The notes under the pieces are model-generated. The model was given only the letters and a program-made list of their open reading frames with translations, did no database searches and was not told where the DNA came from. 64,000 bases of DNA from Glycomyces niveus. GTDB lineage: Bacteria > Actinomycetota > Actinomycetes > Mycobacteriales > Micromonosporaceae. The translations under genes and the position numbers were made by a program. The DNA lies in assembly GCF_017592475.1 (NCBI RefSeq), contig NZ_JAGFNP010000001.1, positions 124,001 to 188,000 on the forward strand, written 5' to 3'. Shown one piece after another: positions 46,201-56,627 of the stretch. Every line of letters starts with the position of its first letter. Position 1 is the first letter of the stretch.

Positions 46201-48074
46201 TGCTCCTCTCCGAGCACATCCGCCTCGTCGCCGCCTTCAACCACATGCACATCTTCATCGACCCCAACCCGGTCGCCGCCGCCTCGTTCACCGAACGCCG
46301 CCGCCTCTTCGACCTGCCCCGCTCCAGCTGGGCCGACTACGACCCCACCCTCATCTCCGCCGGCGGCGGCGTCTGGGAACGCACCGCCAAATCCATCCCC
46401 ATCGCACCCGAAGTCCGCACCGCCCTCGGCATCGACGACGACGTCAAGGACCTCACCCCGCCCGAACTCATCCGCGCCATCCTCACCGCCCCCGTCGACC
46501 TCCTCTGGAACGGCGGCATCGGCACCTACGTCAAAGCCGCCACCCAGACCGACGCCGACGCCGGCGACAAGGCCAACGACGCCGTCCGCGTCAACGGCGA
46601 ACAGCTCCGCTGCCGCGTCGTCGGCGAAGGCGGCAACCTCGGCTTCACCCAGCTCGGCCGCATCGAATACGCCCAGACCGGCGGCCCCGAAGGCACCGGC
46701 GGGCACTGCAACACCGACTTCATCGACAACTCCGCCGGCGTCGACACCTCCGACCACGAGGTCAACATCAAGATCCTCCTGCGCTCGGCCGCACTCACCG
46801 GACGCATCGACCCCGGCCACCGCGACAAGCTGTTCATGGACATGGCCGACGACGTCGCCGAGGCGGTGCTCGCCGACAACTACGGGCAGAACATGGCGCT
46901 GGCGAACGCGAAGCGGCTCGGCACGCGGCTGCTGCCCGTGCACATCCGGCTCATGAAGCACCTGGAGAAGACGGTCGGCCTCGACCGGGAGATCGAGGGG
47001 CTGCCGAGCGACAAGCAGCTGAAGGAGCGGGTGGCGACGGGGACGGCGCTGACCGAACCGGAGCTGTCGGTGCTCCTGTCGTACGTGAAGATCTGGGCGA
47101 AGCGGGCGGTGCTCGACTCGGGGCTGCCGGACGAGGACTGGACGGCGCCGGTGCTGCGCGAGTACTTCCCGGCGCCGCTGCGCGAGCCGTACACGGACCT
47201 CATGGCCGACCACCCGCTGCGGCGCGAGATCGTCGCGACCGCGGTCGTGGGCGAGGCCGTGAACCGGGCCGGCACCACGTTCCTGTTCCGCATCGCCGAC
47301 GAGACGGGCGCGGACGTGGTCGACGTGATCCGCGCGTACGTGATCATCCGGGACGCGTTCGGGCTGCCGGGGCTGTGGCGGCGCATCGAGGCGCTCGACA
47401 ACCAGGTGCCGCAGGACGCGCAGATCGCGGGGATGCTCGTGATCCGGCGGCTGCTGGACCGGGGCGTGCGCTGGCTGGTGCAGCACCGGCGCGGGCCGCT
47501 CGATGTGGCGGCGGAGTCGGAGCGGCTGCGGCCGGGGCTCGCGGTGCTGCAGCCGCGGCTGCCGGAGCTGCTGCACGACTCGGAGGCGATCGGGTTCGAG
47601 CAGTTCTGCGACGAGCTGGAGGAGCAGGGGATGCCCGCGGAGATCGCGCGGGACGCCTCGGCGCCGATCTTCGGGTTCGGCCTGGTCGACGTGGTCGAGG
47701 TCGCGCGGCTGCACGAGACGGACCTCCACCAGACCGCGGAGGTGTACTACGGGATCGCGGCGAGCGTGCACTTGGACGCGATCCTGAACGAGATCTCGGC
47801 GCTGCCGCGCACGAACCGGTGGCAGACGCTCGCGCGGTCGGCGCTGCGGTACGACCTGTACGGCGCGATGGCGGGCCTGACCGCGAGCGTGATGCAGGCG
47901 AAGCCGGGCACGGACCCGGCCGAGGCGGTCGACTCGTGGGCCGAGCGCAACGCCGCGGAGATCGAGCGGATCCACGAGGCGACGGCAGAGGCCTCGCGCT
48001 CGGACGAGAAGCTGGCGGTCCTGTCGGTGTCGCTGCGCCAGATCAGGAGCCTGGTCGAGACCGAGGGGGAGTAG
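43203..48074 (+). CDS. NAD-specific glutamate dehydrogenase, large (180-kDa) class
   Basis: 1623 residues. A long N-terminal half with ACT-like regulatory regions precedes the catalytic domain, which begins near residue 810. Catalytic motifs are [34 protein letters not shown] and [15 protein letters not shown]. It oxidises glutamate to 2-oxoglutarate and ammonium with NAD and is used for glutamate or histidine catabolism. GTG 43203 has GGAG nine bases upstream. From about 46850 the synonymous codons switch from mostly C-ending to mostly G-ending, though the protein is continuous. Confidence 0.95.
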   Translation: MLAFIGDEEFRETLPDREELLHEAAQLAGSDASLARLVELYWSLVADDDLVGRSAQQLLETTAHHRRMAETRAPGEVALELDCPEDADGPDAAASTRVDIVCDDSPFLVDSLTGLFNKHGVDVSVFVHPIVPVTRDADGTLQQAPAAEGGRAESWMHIETQRVADPAFLAELEADILEVLSDVSVCVADWQAMRGKALQIADDLDRAAAGAPGTTALPVPPKDIDDTVELLRWLADDKFTFLGFRQYRLTGEGDDEALTPLAETGLGLLRKAPATPRPLASFNTDARAQIGEQRLLVITKSNARSTVHRTSFMDYIGVKTFDANGEPDGELRFLGLFTSAAYLSSVTELPVVKRKVHDVLERSGVTLSSHSGKDLVTALETYPRDELFQARTDDLYTTAMGVLRLAGRRRLRLFARRDVYGRFYSCLVYLPRDRYNTENREKIEAILKRRLYGVDISYDARVTESVLARLHFVVRIDPFVDHPPIDVEAIQAELADATRSWDADLILQLDHHIGEGQARTLAKTYASAYPPAYKAEHTPMDAAKDIAALEMLRESGDMELQLFRRGGDDTDVHFKIYALNQTIGLSEALPVLRHLGVTVAEERPYHITLDDDTTIHLHDFGLQLPGNAAESVPQLRVRFENAFRAAWTGEAESDRFNELVIAAGLTWRQVVVLRALAKYLRQCGFVFSQAFIASTLGAYPAIAANLVRLFEARFDPRVGDDREAAVARIDATLAEGLAAVPNLDADRILRAFLTLIRSTLRTSYFQRAHTGRPKEYVAFKFDARAIDFLPKPRPMFEVFVYSPNFEGVHMRYGRVARGGLRWSDRKEDFRTEILGLVKAQEVKNTVITPVGAKGGFVLKRADFADRAEYQAEGVTRYREFISALLDITDNRDADNTVVPPPDVVRHDGDDPYLVVAADKGTATFSDTANAVAAEYGFWLGDAFASGGSVGYDHKKMGITARGAWESVKRHFRAEGLDTQAQDFTAVGIGDMGGDVFGNGMLLSEHIRLVAAFNHMHIFIDPNPVAAASFTERRRLFDLPRSSWADYDPTLISAGGGVWERTAKSIPIAPEVRTALGIDDDVKDLTPPELIRAILTAPVDLLWNGGIGTYVKAATQTDADAGDKANDAVRVNGEQLRCRVVGEGGNLGFTQLGRIEYAQTGGPEGTGGHCNTDFIDNSAGVDTSDHEVNIKILLRSAALTGRIDPGHRDKLFMDMADDVAEAVLADNYGQNMALANAKRLGTRLLPVHIRLMKHLEKTVGLDREIEGLPSDKQLKERVATGTALTEPELSVLLSYVKIWAKRAVLDSGLPDEDWTAPVLREYFPAPLREPYTDLMADHPLRREIVATAVVGEAVNRAGTTFLFRIADETGADVVDVIRAYVIIRDAFGLPGLWRRIEALDNQVPQDAQIAGMLVIRRLLDRGVRWLVQHRRGPLDVAAESERLRPGLAVLQPRLPELLHDSEAIGFEQFCDELEEQGMPAEIARDASAPIFGFGLVDVVEVARLHETDLHQTAEVYYGIAASVHLDAILNEISALPRTNRWQTLARSALRYDLYGAMAGLTASVMQAKPGTDPAEAVDSWAERNAAEIERIHEATAEASRSDEKLAVLSVSLRQIRSLVETEGE

Positions 48075-48088
48075 GGGGCGGCGGCCGG

Positions 48089-48173
48089 GGGTTTCGCGGG
48101 CAGGGGCAGAGGCCTTGAGCGCCGTATCGCAGGCCCCCGGTCAAAACCCTGACATGGGGGTACGACAATTTCG
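48089..48173 (+). repeat. Dispersed intergenic repeat, locus B copy 1
   Basis: Begins GGGTTTCGCGGGCAGGGGC and ends AAAACCCTGACATGGGGGT then ACGACAATTTCG. The whole unit of about 85 bp matches copy 2 (48205-48322) and, inverted, 53182-53266. Confidence 0.75.
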
Positions 48174-48204
48174 TGTCTACTGTGGTGCGTGCCAAATCCG
48201 GACG

Positions 48205-48322
48205 GGGTTTGGCGGGCAGGGGCCGAGCCGCTGGGGGCTGTATTTCGGGCCCGGTCTCGGCGAAGCTTGCGAGTCGTCAATCGGCGGAGCCGAAACCCTG
48301 GCATAGAGGTGCGACATTTTCG
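48205..48322 (+). repeat. Dispersed intergenic repeat, locus B copy 2
   Basis: Begins GGGTTTGGCGGGCAGGGGC. It differs from copy 1 by an insert of about 36 bases (GTCTCGGCGAAGCTTGCGAG...) before AAACCCTGGCATAGAGGT. That insert reappears inverted at 63331-63358. Confidence 0.75.
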
Positions 48323-48325
48323 CTC

Positions 48326-48380
48326 GGGCCGCCTCGCCCCGGTGCGGGGCGGCCCGCCGCGATTTTGGGCTGCGGCGGGC
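48326..48380 (+). terminator. Overlapping hairpins downstream of GDH
   Basis: GGGCCGCCTCGCCCC-GGTGC-GGGGCGGCCC (48326-48355) overlaps GCCCGCCGC...GCGGCGGGC (48352-48380), so only one forms at a time. GATTTTGGG follows the first. With the repeats they fill the 406-base gap between GDH and the ROK gene. Confidence 0.55.
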
Positions 48381-48443
48381 GTTTACCGATCACGCGTTCG
48401 GCTTTCGCGCGCTAGGTGAAGCATTAGCGTGTGGGCTCCCGTG

Positions 48444-48449
48444 GATAAT
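48444..48449 (+). promoter_or_regulatory. -10 element of the second ROK gene
   Basis: GATAAT, near consensus, 32 bases before ATG 48481. The -35 is weak. GGAGGAG and GGAAG sites lie downstream of it. Confidence 0.45.
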
Positions 48450-48480
48450 GTGGGCTCGGAGGAGAAGGAAGTACGTACGA

Positions 48481-49650
48481 ATGCCGAAGAGCCACACCCC
48501 CGGGGTGCCGAAACTGCTGCGCGTCCTCAACGACCAGGCCGCGCTGAAGCTCCTGCTGGAGGACGGCCCCCAGACCCGCGCCCAGCTCGCCGAGCGGACC
48601 TCGATGTCGAAGGTCACCGCCTCGCAGATGATGGAGCGCCTGCAGAGCCGCGGCCTCGTCGAGGTCGTCGGCTCCAAGTCCGGCGGGCGCGGCCCCAACG
48701 CGTCCCTGTACGCGGCCGTGCCGACCTTCACGTACGTCGTCGGCGTCGAGGTCGGCCCGGTCACCACCAAGGGCGCCTGCGCCGACTTCACCGGCCGCAT
48801 CGTCGGCCGCGCCGAAATCGACGTCGAGCACTCGACCGACCCGGTCGCCGTGGTCCGCCGCGTCGTCACCGACGCCGTCGCCGACGCCGGCGTCGAGATG
48901 TCGAAGGTGCAGCGGATCGTCCTCGGCACCCCCGGCGTCATCGACCCCGCCAGCGGCGACATCGGCTTCTCCTGGAACCTCCCCGCCTGGCACCGCGGCC
49001 TGCGCACCGCCTTGAACGAGGAGTTCACGCCCGCCGTCGAGATCGAGAACGACGTGAACCTCGCCTGCCTCGCCGAGCAGCGCTCCGGCGGCGCCGGCGG
49101 GGCCACCGACTTCGTGTACGCCTGGTTCGGCGGCGGCCTCGGCCTCGGCGTCATCCTCAACGGCCAGCTCTACCGGGGCGCGTCCGGCGCCGCCGGCGAG
49201 ATCGGCTTCCTCCCCGTGCCCGGCGGCGAACTGCCCACCGGCGGCGTCGTCACGCGCCTCTCCAAAGGCTCGTACCAGCGCGTCATCGGCGGCGACGCCG
49301 TTCTCGACATCGGCGCGAAGCACGGCTTCGACGCCACCGAACCCGAAGACGTCCTGGCCGCCGCGATCGCGGCGGGCCCCGAAGGCGCGGCCTGCCTCGA
49401 CGAGATCGCGCGCGGCATCGCCCTCGGCATCGTCGCCGTCTGCGTCCTCCTCGACCCCACCGTGGTCGTCCTCGGCGGACCGGTCGGCTACGCGGGCGGG
49501 CTCGAACTCGCCGGACGCGTCGCCGCCCAGACCTCCCAACTCGCCCCGGTCAACCCGAGCGTCGTCGCCGGCTCGGTCACCGAGGAGCCGGTCATGCGCG
49601 GCGCCATCCTCCACGGCCTCGACGCCGTCCGCGAAAGCCTCTTCGACTGA
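48481..49650 (+). CDS. ROK-family transcriptional regulator
   Basis: 389 residues. An N-terminal winged helix (about residues 20-75, TRAQLAERTSMSKVTASQMM) leads into a ROK domain (VVGVEVGPVTTKGACADF, VLGTPGVIDP, GASGAAGEIGFLPV). The zinc cluster CxCGxxGC is missing at the usual place (GEIGFLPVPGGELPTGG), so it is unlikely to be a kinase and is a variant sensor. It is a single gene; its targets are unknown, possibly the repeats at 49.87-49.99 kb. Confidence 0.88.
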   Translation: MPKSHTPGVPKLLRVLNDQAALKLLLEDGPQTRAQLAERTSMSKVTASQMMERLQSRGLVEVVGSKSGGRGPNASLYAAVPTFTYVVGVEVGPVTTKGACADFTGRIVGRAEIDVEHSTDPVAVVRRVVTDAVADAGVEMSKVQRIVLGTPGVIDPASGDIGFSWNLPAWHRGLRTALNEEFTPAVEIENDVNLACLAEQRSGGAGGATDFVYAWFGGGLGLGVILNGQLYRGASGAAGEIGFLPVPGGELPTGGVVTRLSKGSYQRVIGGDAVLDIGAKHGFDATEPEDVLAAAIAAGPEGAACLDEIARGIALGIVAVCVLLDPTVVVLGGPVGYAGGLELAGRVAAQTSQLAPVNPSVVAGSVTEEPVMRGAILHGLDAVRESLFD

Positions 49651-49817
49651 CCCCGCCTCCGGCCCCACGAGCGCGACTGACTGACCTTCCAATCCGGTCC
49701 GGGTGAGAGAGCCACGTTGACCGGTCACCGCCACCGGCTCGCGAGGTTCCTCGGCCGTGCCTTCGCATCCGACTGAGCCGCAACAACCCAGCGCCCGCGG
49801 CCTGGAACCGAGAACGA

Positions 49818-49853
49818 AGCGCCGCCCGCGGAACCCTGCGGGCGGCGCTCTTT
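49818..49853 (+). terminator. Terminator after the second ROK gene
   Basis: AGCGCCGCCCGC/GCGGGCGGCGCT, 12-bp perfect arms with an eight-base loop, then CTTT. Confidence 0.8.
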
Positions 49854-49872
49854 CGTCTTCTATCCAATTCGC

Positions 49873-49998
49873 AGTGCCATGTCACACGGCACATGTCACG
49901 TGTCACCGCGCGAAGCCGGCGGCCAATCTCGCGGTGACATGTCACGCGCTATCGCTCACCGGCCCACGCCGCGCAGTGATATGTCACGCGGCACGCGC
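49873..49998. repeat. Cluster of four ATGTCAC-centred repeats
   Basis: ATGTCAC occurs at 49879, 49893, 49939 and 49981, mostly within a larger unit RGTGACATGTCACGCG; copy 3 has the perfect palindrome GTGACATGTCAC. The cluster lies between the ROK gene and an ABC transporter operon that converge here. The rest of 49651-50029 shows no gene apart from the terminator. Confidence 0.65.
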
Positions 49999-50029
49999 TA
50001 CCGGCCGGGCGCGGCCCAGCCGGTAGCGG

Positions 50030-51046
50030 CTACGCCACGTCGCGGCGCTTGAACGCCCACGTCGCCAAGGCCGCGAACAGGAACACGATCCCGCCCAGCA
50101 GCAGCCCGGCCTCACTCGAAGTGATCACCATGACGTCGGCCTGCTCCGAACTCACATCGCTCCAGTCGAACAGCTCGACCCGGCCCTCGATCCACGCCGA
50201 CACCCACGTGTACAGCGACAACCGCTCTGGGTACGCCATCTCCAGCGCCATGGCCGCGAACCGCACCAGCATGTCGCCGACGATCAGATAGCCCGCGATG
50301 ATGCCGCCCGAGATCGCCGTGTGCCGGCCCAGCATCGCCAGCGACGCACCCAGCAAGGTCATCCCGACCGACAGCACCCCGGCACGAGCGAACTTCTCCA
50401 AGTTCTCGTTCCACCACCCGGAGTCCAGATCGCCGACCTCGCCGCGGGCCGCCGCGATCACATACAGCAACCCGAAAGCAAGCACCATCAGCACGACCAC
50501 CGCCGCCACGCACACCGCGGCCGCCGCGCCCAGCTTCGCGCCCCACACCTTCATCCGGTTCGGATGCCACAGCAGCAGGTTCGCCATACCGCCGCTCGAC
50601 CACTCCGCGCCGATCAGCGACGACGCGAGCATCATCATCACCAGGCCCGCGATGATCGCCACGCCGATGAGGATCAGCGGGCTCTCCGCAGCGAAATCGA
50701 ACGTGTACGTGTAGATGAGGTCCTCAGCGGTCCACATGCCGAACATGTCGGCGCAGAGCTCATCGTGCGTCATGTCCTCGTAGTACGGCTCACCCTCGAT
50801 GAAGCTGTACTCCTCGGTCTCGAAGTACGCCTCATCGTCCAGGCACTCCTCGTACTCGTAGTTCTCCTCGTTCAACCGGTCGGCCTCCGCCTGCGCGTCG
50901 GCCAGCTCGGCCTCCGTCGGGCCCTTGCTCGACGTGAACCAGAAGACCGCGGCCAGCACCAGCAGCCCCGCCGCGGCGATGATCCCGAAGACCAAGGTCA
51001 GACGACGACGCGCGATACGCCGCAATTCAGCTTTGAACAGATTCAC
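50030..51046 (-). CDS. ABC-2-type transporter permease
   Basis: 338 residues. One N-terminal helix (about 18-38) is followed by a long acidic external loop of about 90 residues (EENYEYEECLDDEAYFETEE) with Cys residues, then five further helices. The plan is that of ABC-2 exporters working with a separate ATPase, encoded just upstream with an ATGA overlap. The acidic loop is unusual and could bind a cationic ligand; the substrate is unknown. Confidence 0.85.
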   Translation of the reverse strand: MNLFKAELRRIARRRLTLVFGIIAAAGLLVLAAVFWFTSSKGPTEAELADAQAEADRLNEENYEYEECLDDEAYFETEEYSFIEGEPYYEDMTHDELCADMFGMWTAEDLIYTYTFDFAAESPLILIGVAIIAGLVMMMLASSLIGAEWSSGGMANLLLWHPNRMKVWGAKLGAAAAVCVAAVVVLMVLAFGLLYVIAAARGEVGDLDSGWWNENLEKFARAGVLSVGMTLLGASLAMLGRHTAISGGIIAGYLIVGDMLVRFAAMALEMAYPERLSLYTWVSAWIEGRVELFDWSDVSSEQADVMVITSSEAGLLLGGIVFLFAALATWAFKRRDVA

Positions 51047-52110
51047 CGCTCGGCCCCTTCCGACTCGACCTGGACCGTCACTTCACCGGCGGACACCGGC
51101 ACCGACGGCGCCTGCGGCACCACCACCGACTCCCCGATCTGGACCGTCTGCCCCGGCACCGGCGCCGTCCCGGTCAACTCCAGGAACACCGACTCCAGGT
51201 TCTTCGTCTCCGTCCGCAGCTCCGACAGGTAGATCCCCGCGTCAGCGAGCGTCCTCGTCACCCACGCCGCCTCCGGCGCGCCCTTCACCACGAGCCGGTC
51301 GCGGTCGATCGCAGCGGACACCGCCGCCTTCGGCCCCTCCAGACCGGACGACGCCGACACCAGCGCCTCAGCCGCCTCCGGCAGCGAAGCCGCGTCCGGG
51401 AACCGCACGCTCAAGCTCGACTCGCCGTGACCCGCGATGATGTCCGCGACATTCCCGTCCACGATGCGCCGTCCCCTGGAGACGATCGTCATCGAATCGC
51501 ACAACTGCTGCACCTCCGAGAGCAGGTGCGAACTCACCACCACGGTCACGCCCTGCGAATGCGCCAGCCACTGCAGCAGCTCGCGCATGTGGTGGATGCC
51601 CGCCGGGTCGAGCCCGTTCGCCGGCTCGTCCAGGATCAGCAGCTGCGGCTGCTTCAACAGCGCCTGCGCGACCGCGAGGCGCTGGCGCATGCCCAGCGAG
51701 TAGCCCTTCACGGACGCCTTCGCGGCGTCCCGCAGACCGACCTGCTCCAGCACCTCCTCGACACGAGCCTTCGACACGCCCGCGCTCTCGGCGAGCAGCT
51801 GGAGCGTCAGACGCCCGGAGAAGTGCTTGAAGAACTGCGGGGACTCGACGACGGCGCCGATCCGCGACACCACCTCGGGCAGGCGCTGCGGCACCTCCTC
51901 GCCGAAGATGCGCATGGTCCCGCCGTCGACGCGGATGAGACCGAGCAGGGCCCGCAGGGTCGTGGTCTTGCCCGAGCCGTTGGGGCCCAGGAATCCGTGC
52001 ACCTGGCCGGCGGCGACCTCGAGGTCGAGGCCGTCCAAAGCGTTGTGCGGCTGACGGAAGGCCCTCGAATAGGTCTTCCTCAGCCCCGAGATCTCGATGA
52101 TGGGGGGCAT
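51043..52110 (-). CDS. ABC transporter ATP-binding protein
   Basis: 355 residues. Walker A GPNGSGKTTT near residue 42, the signature YSLGMRQRLAVAQALL and Walker B LLILDEPANGLDP define a DrrA/CcmA-type exporter ATPase. About 55 C-terminal residues (Pro/Val-rich, ending VQVESEGAER) extend past the usual domain. It is coupled to the permease gene by ATGA overlap. A role in export of a lipid, antibiotic or peptide is typical; no self-resistance context is seen. Confidence 0.88.
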   Translation of the reverse strand: MPPIIEISGLRKTYSRAFRQPHNALDGLDLEVAAGQVHGFLGPNGSGKTTTLRALLGLIRVDGGTMRIFGEEVPQRLPEVVSRIGAVVESPQFFKHFSGRLTLQLLAESAGVSKARVEEVLEQVGLRDAAKASVKGYSLGMRQRLAVAQALLKQPQLLILDEPANGLDPAGIHHMRELLQWLAHSQGVTVVVSSHLLSEVQQLCDSMTIVSRGRRIVDGNVADIIAGHGESSLSVRFPDAASLPEAAEALVSASSGLEGPKAAVSAAIDRDRLVVKGAPEAAWVTRTLADAGIYLSELRTETKNLESVFLELTGTAPVPGQTVQIGESVVVPQAPSVPVSAGEVTVQVESEGAER

Positions 52111-52348
52111 CTGCTCATTCCAGTTAGGACGTACATGGTCAAGTTGTCCGGCCGCGCGCGGGGCGACACCTGAGGCGCCTCCCGCCGTCGGGACACGGCG
52201 TCCCTATGCAGACGCCGCCGGACGCGGCGCCGTTGCACGGCCCGGGGATTCGCTTCCGCACGCCCAGGGGTGTTCGACCGTGTGTCGTACTCCCGCCGCC
52301 GAGGCCCGCCCGCGACCGGGCGTCCGGGGTCCGTGGTTTCATTGACCC

Positions 52349-53140
52349 GTGGCTCAGTCTGAACGCGTCCTCGACCTGTCCGGCGTCACCGTCCGGCGCG
52401 GCGGCAACCAGCTCCTCGACGGGGTCGACTGGCAAGTCGACGCCGACCAGCGGTGGGTCGTGCTCGGCCCCAACGGCGCCGGGAAGACGACGCTGCTCAA
52501 CCTAGCCGCCGCCCGCAACCACCCGACCTCCGGCGTCGTCGAGATCCTCGGCGAACGCCTCGGCCGCGTCGACGTGTTCGAACTGCGCCCCCGCATCGGC
52601 CTCACCACCACCCAGGTCGCCGACGCCATCCCCAACGACGAGAAGGCCTTCGACGTCGTCCGCACCGCCGCCTGGGGCATGATGGGCCACTGGCGCGAGG
52701 AGTACGACCCGCAGGACGACGAGCGCGCCGCCTCCCTCATGCGCTGGCTCGGCGTCTCGCAGCTCGCCGACCGCCTGTTCGGGACGCTCTCGGAAGGCGA
52801 GCGCAAGCGCGTGCTCATCGCCCGCGCGCTCATGACCGACCCCGAGCTGCTGCTGCTCGACGAGCCCGCCGCGGGCCTCGACCTGGGCGCGCGCGAAGCG
52901 CTCGTGGCCACCCTCGCCGGCCTCGCCCGCGACGAGGCCGCGCCCGCGCTGGTCCTGGTCACCCACCACGTCGAAGAGATCCCCCCAGGCTTCACCCACG
53001 CCCTGGTCCTCTCGGGCGGCGGCGTCGTCGCCGCGGGCCCGATCGGCGACGCCCTCACCTCGGAGACGCTCTCCAAGGCCTTCGGCCTCCCGCTCACCCT
53101 CACCGCCAACGGCAATCGCTACACCGCCACCGCCGCCTGA
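52349..53140 (+). CDS. ABC ATPase, YlmA/ModF-like
   Basis: 263 residues. Walker A LGPNGAGKTTLL, signature GTLSEGERKRVLIAR and Walker B LLLLDEPAAGLDLG are all intact, with the H-loop VTHHVEEIPPGF. GTHALVLSGG-type ends and the lack of a permease neighbour match the YlmA/ModF-like soluble ABC group, whose role is not settled. GTG 52349 has no evident Shine-Dalgarno site. Confidence 0.85.
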   Translation: MAQSERVLDLSGVTVRRGGNQLLDGVDWQVDADQRWVVLGPNGAGKTTLLNLAAARNHPTSGVVEILGERLGRVDVFELRPRIGLTTTQVADAIPNDEKAFDVVRTAAWGMMGHWREEYDPQDDERAASLMRWLGVSQLADRLFGTLSEGERKRVLIARALMTDPELLLLDEPAAGLDLGAREALVATLAGLARDEAAPALVLVTHHVEEIPPGFTHALVLSGGGVVAAGPIGDALTSETLSKAFGLPLTLTANGNRYTATAA

Positions 53141-53181
53141 CCCACACCCGGTGAGCCGCGACACCCCGGCCCTTCAACCGC

Positions 53182-53266
53182 CCGGAAATGTCGCACCCCC
53201 GAGCCAGGGTTTTGACCGGGGGCCCGAAACACGGCCCCCAGCGGCTCGAACCCTGCCTGGAAAACA
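53182..53266 (-). repeat. Dispersed intergenic repeat, locus C (inverted)
   Basis: On the minus strand it reads GGCAGGGTTCGAGCCGCTGG...GTGTTTCGGGCCCCCGGTC, AAAACCCTGGCTCGGGGGT, GCGACATTTCC, matching 48089-48173 and 48205-48322. A second, partial copy of the core (ACCCTGACATGCCGGTACGA) lies at about 53300-53323, also minus. The 308-base gap holds no gene. Confidence 0.75.
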
Positions 53267-53436
53267 CCCCCGAATGCGAGCGCTGGTCGGGTTCCGTAGG
53301 GGTGTCGTACCGGCATGTCAGGGTATACATGGGGGACCCAACGGCGGCTTCCTGAAGGCTGGACCCTGCTCTCGTTTTCCCTCCCCGGAGGCTGCCCTCA
53401 CACGCGCAGCGTTCGTCGGCCCCGGCCCGCCTCGGT

Positions 53437-53449
53437 TAGGCTGACTCGG
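53437..53449 (+). promoter_or_regulatory. Leaderless -10 element of the DUF1023-like hydrolase gene
   Basis: TAGGCT (53437-53442) ends six bases before GTG 53449; identical geometry to hisF. Confidence 0.6.
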
Positions 53450-54831
53450 TGAGATTTCGGTGGTGGCGTGCGACGGTCGTGACGGCCGTCGCCGTTTTCG
53501 CGCTCGTCTACCTGGCCGGCTTGACCCGCCTCGGCGAGGCCGAGGCCGACCAGCTCCACGCGGTCCCGGTCCTCGCGGCCGACCCTGCCGGCGAGCTCGC
53601 CGCGCTCCGCGCGGACGCCCCCGTCGCCGGCGAGGACCCGGCCGCCGCGCTCGAGGCGGCCCTTGCCGATCCCGCGACCGCCGCCGCCCTCGTCGACGCC
53701 GAACCCACCGCCGACTCGGGTGAACTCGGCGCCGCCCTCGCCGAGCTCTACCACGCCGGCGGCGACCTCGACCCGCTCGACGTCAATGCGTTCTTCACCG
53801 GCCTCGGCGACGAGGCCACCGCCTGGCTCGCCGTCCTCTACCCCTCGGTCGTCGCCGAGATGCCCGGCGCCCCGTTCGACGCCCGCATCACCGCGAACCA
53901 GCTCATCCTCGAGGCCACCACCACCGCCTCGACCACCTACGACAGCCCCTCACGGCCATGGACCGACGACGCCGAGCGGCCCGCCCGCGAGGAACTCCAA
54001 GCGCTCGTCGGCACCGACCGCCAGTTCCTCTACCTCGACCCCTACAACAACAACGGCGACGGCTCCTGGATCGAAGTCGTCGGCGACCTCGACACCGCCG
54101 CGAACGTAGCGGTCCTCGTACCGGGCGGCTCGGCCGTCCTCTCCAGCGAGAACTTCCAGCTCTACTACAACCGCGCCAAGTCCTTCGTCGACGCCGCCGA
54201 CGGCGACCTCGCGATCATCGTCTGGGCCGCCGCGTCCTGGCCGTCCGGCTGGGTCGAGGAGTCCTGGGCGTCCTGGTCGCAGGTCGCCGCCGAGAGCCTC
54301 GCCGCCTTCACGTTCGACCTGCGCAACCAGATCGGCCCCGACACGCCCCTCACCCTCGCGGGCCACTCGTACGGCGGCGCGGTCATCGGCTACGCCGAGA
54401 CCTACGACGTCGCCGCCGACCAGGTCCTGCACATCGCCTCCGCCGGCATGGGCAACGACGTGTACAGCCCCGCCGACTACACCGAGCCGTGCCGGCCCCG
54501 GTACTCGATCACCGGCCCGGGCGACCCCATCTCGTACGTCCAGGGCATGCCGTACGTGCCGCTCCTCGGCCACGGCGCCGACCCCGACGACTTCCCGGGC
54601 AACCGCAACCTCGTCACCGGGAACCTCTCCGACGCCCCCGACGCCGTCGACGACTACGGGCTCAGCCTCGCCGACCAGGGCCTCTCCGGGAAGCCCGTCG
54701 AAGGCGTCCACTCGCACTCGGAGATCTTCTACCCCGAGTCGGACGCCTGGAACAACATCTACAAGGTCCTGCTCAACCAGACGCCCGAACTCGCCGACGA
54801 GCAGCCCGAACCCTACGAAGCCTGCTCGTAG
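53449..54831 (+). CDS. Alpha/beta hydrolase, DUF1023-like, membrane-anchored or secreted
   Basis: 460 residues. A signal anchor lies at residues 8-28 (VVTAVAVFALVYLAGL). A helical Ala-rich region follows, and then a hydrolase domain with the nucleophile motif AGHSYGGAVIG (Ser307) and the acid/His region near GVHSHSEIFYPES. DUF1023 proteins are lipase/esterase-like and common in actinobacteria; no substrate is known. GTG 53449 is leaderless-type, with no Shine-Dalgarno site. Confidence 0.8.
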   Translation: MRFRWWRATVVTAVAVFALVYLAGLTRLGEAEADQLHAVPVLAADPAGELAALRADAPVAGEDPAAALEAALADPATAAALVDAEPTADSGELGAALAELYHAGGDLDPLDVNAFFTGLGDEATAWLAVLYPSVVAEMPGAPFDARITANQLILEATTTASTTYDSPSRPWTDDAERPAREELQALVGTDRQFLYLDPYNNNGDGSWIEVVGDLDTAANVAVLVPGGSAVLSSENFQLYYNRAKSFVDAADGDLAIIVWAAASWPSGWVEESWASWSQVAAESLAAFTFDLRNQIGPDTPLTLAGHSYGGAVIGYAETYDVAADQVLHIASAGMGNDVYSPADYTEPCRPRYSITGPGDPISYVQGMPYVPLLGHGADPDDFPGNRNLVTGNLSDAPDAVDDYGLSLADQGLSGKPVEGVHSHSEIFYPESDAWNNIYKVLLNQTPELADEQPEPYEACS

Positions 54832-54897
54832 CCGAGGCCGGCGCAGGGAACGCGAAACGGGCGCCGCATCCGCGGCGCCCGCTTCTCGAATCCTCGT

Positions 54898-55569
54898 CTA
54901 GTCCCGTTCGAGCAGCAGCCCGAGGTGCTTCTCCACCACCGGGAGGACCTCCTCGACCGTGACCTCGCGGCCGAGCTCCTGCGACAGGCTCGTCACGTCG
55001 GCGTCCGTGATCGCGCACGGCGCGATCCGCTCCCAGTACGACATGTCGGGGTTGCAGTTGAGCGCGAACCCGTGCATCGTCGTCGCCCACCGCACCCGCA
55101 CGCCGATCGCGCAGATCTTCCGCTCCGGGCCCTTGTCGTCCTCGGGCAGCCACACACCCGTCCGGTCGTGCATCCGCCCGCGCGCCGAGGTCACCCCGAA
55201 CTCGTGGCACACCGCCGCGATGGTGTCCTCGACCCGGCGCACGTAGCCGACGACGTCGACCTTGTTGCGCATCTTCATGATCGGGTAGCCGACGATCTGG
55301 CCGGGCCCGTGCCAGGTGATCTGCCCGCCGCGGTCGACGGTGACGACCGGGGTGCCGTCCTGCGGCAGCGCCCACGTCTCGGTCCGCCGCCCGGCGGTGT
55401 ACACGCTCGGATGCTCGAGCAGGAGCACGGTATCGCCGATCTCGTCGTCGATCCGCCGCTGCTGCAGTGCCTTCTGGTAGTCCCAGGCCTCCTGGTAGTC
55501 CACCAGGCCGCGCCGTTCGACGGTGATCTTCCCGCCGGCGACGCTCGCGGTTCCCACGGTTGCGGTCAT
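54898..55569 (-). CDS. lipB: Lipoyl(octanoyl) transferase
   Basis: 223 residues. It moves the octanoyl group from acyl carrier protein to lipoyl domains of 2-oxoacid dehydrogenases and GcvH. The Lys and Cys of the active site are in KICAIGVRV and ERIAPCAI, with the family beginning YQEAWDYQ and GRRTETWA. LipA, usually adjacent, is not in the window. The ATG at 55569 has TAGTGT ending six bases upstream and no ribosome site. Confidence 0.93.
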   Translation of the reverse strand: MTATVGTASVAGGKITVERRGLVDYQEAWDYQKALQQRRIDDEIGDTVLLLEHPSVYTAGRRTETWALPQDGTPVVTVDRGGQITWHGPGQIVGYPIMKMRNKVDVVGYVRRVEDTIAAVCHEFGVTSARGRMHDRTGVWLPEDDKGPERKICAIGVRVRWATTMHGFALNCNPDMSYWERIAPCAITDADVTSLSQELGREVTVEEVLPVVEKHLGLLLERD

Positions 55570-55575
55570 GGATCG

Positions 55576-55581
55576 ACACTA
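55576..55581 (-). promoter_or_regulatory. Leaderless -10 element of lipB
   Basis: TAGTGT on the minus strand (55581-55576) with exactly six bases to ATG 55569. Confidence 0.55.
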
Positions 55582-55819
55582 ATCCCCGCGGCGCCGCCGC
55601 GGCCACCGGACGCCGTTTGCGTCACGATTGTTCCAGTGCTGGGTCGTATCCGTTATGCCCAAGTCGTTCTTTATGATGCTGTTACTTAATTGCCGACTAG
55701 TTGCGGCTCTGGCCGCCCCGCTGACCGCGGGTGAGCTGTCACACTACTATTTCCAGGTACTCAAGCCCATCCGCTCGCCCCGCGCCAGTCGAGGGTTGCA
55801 CACGACAACAGGGACACGA

Positions 55820-56575
<756 letters not shown>

Positions 56576-56627
56576 GCAACCGCACCACCACCACACAGTT
56601 CCGCCCCCTTGAGGAAAGGAAACATCC

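Noticed and set aside
43169..48118. 1649-codon plus-strand frame overlapping GDH
   Set aside because: It encodes mostly Arg/Pro, a typical high-GC shadow; the GDH frame carries all catalytic motifs.
49873..49998. CRISPR array
   Set aside because: The repeats are short, unevenly spaced (14, 46, 42 bases) and there are no cas genes.
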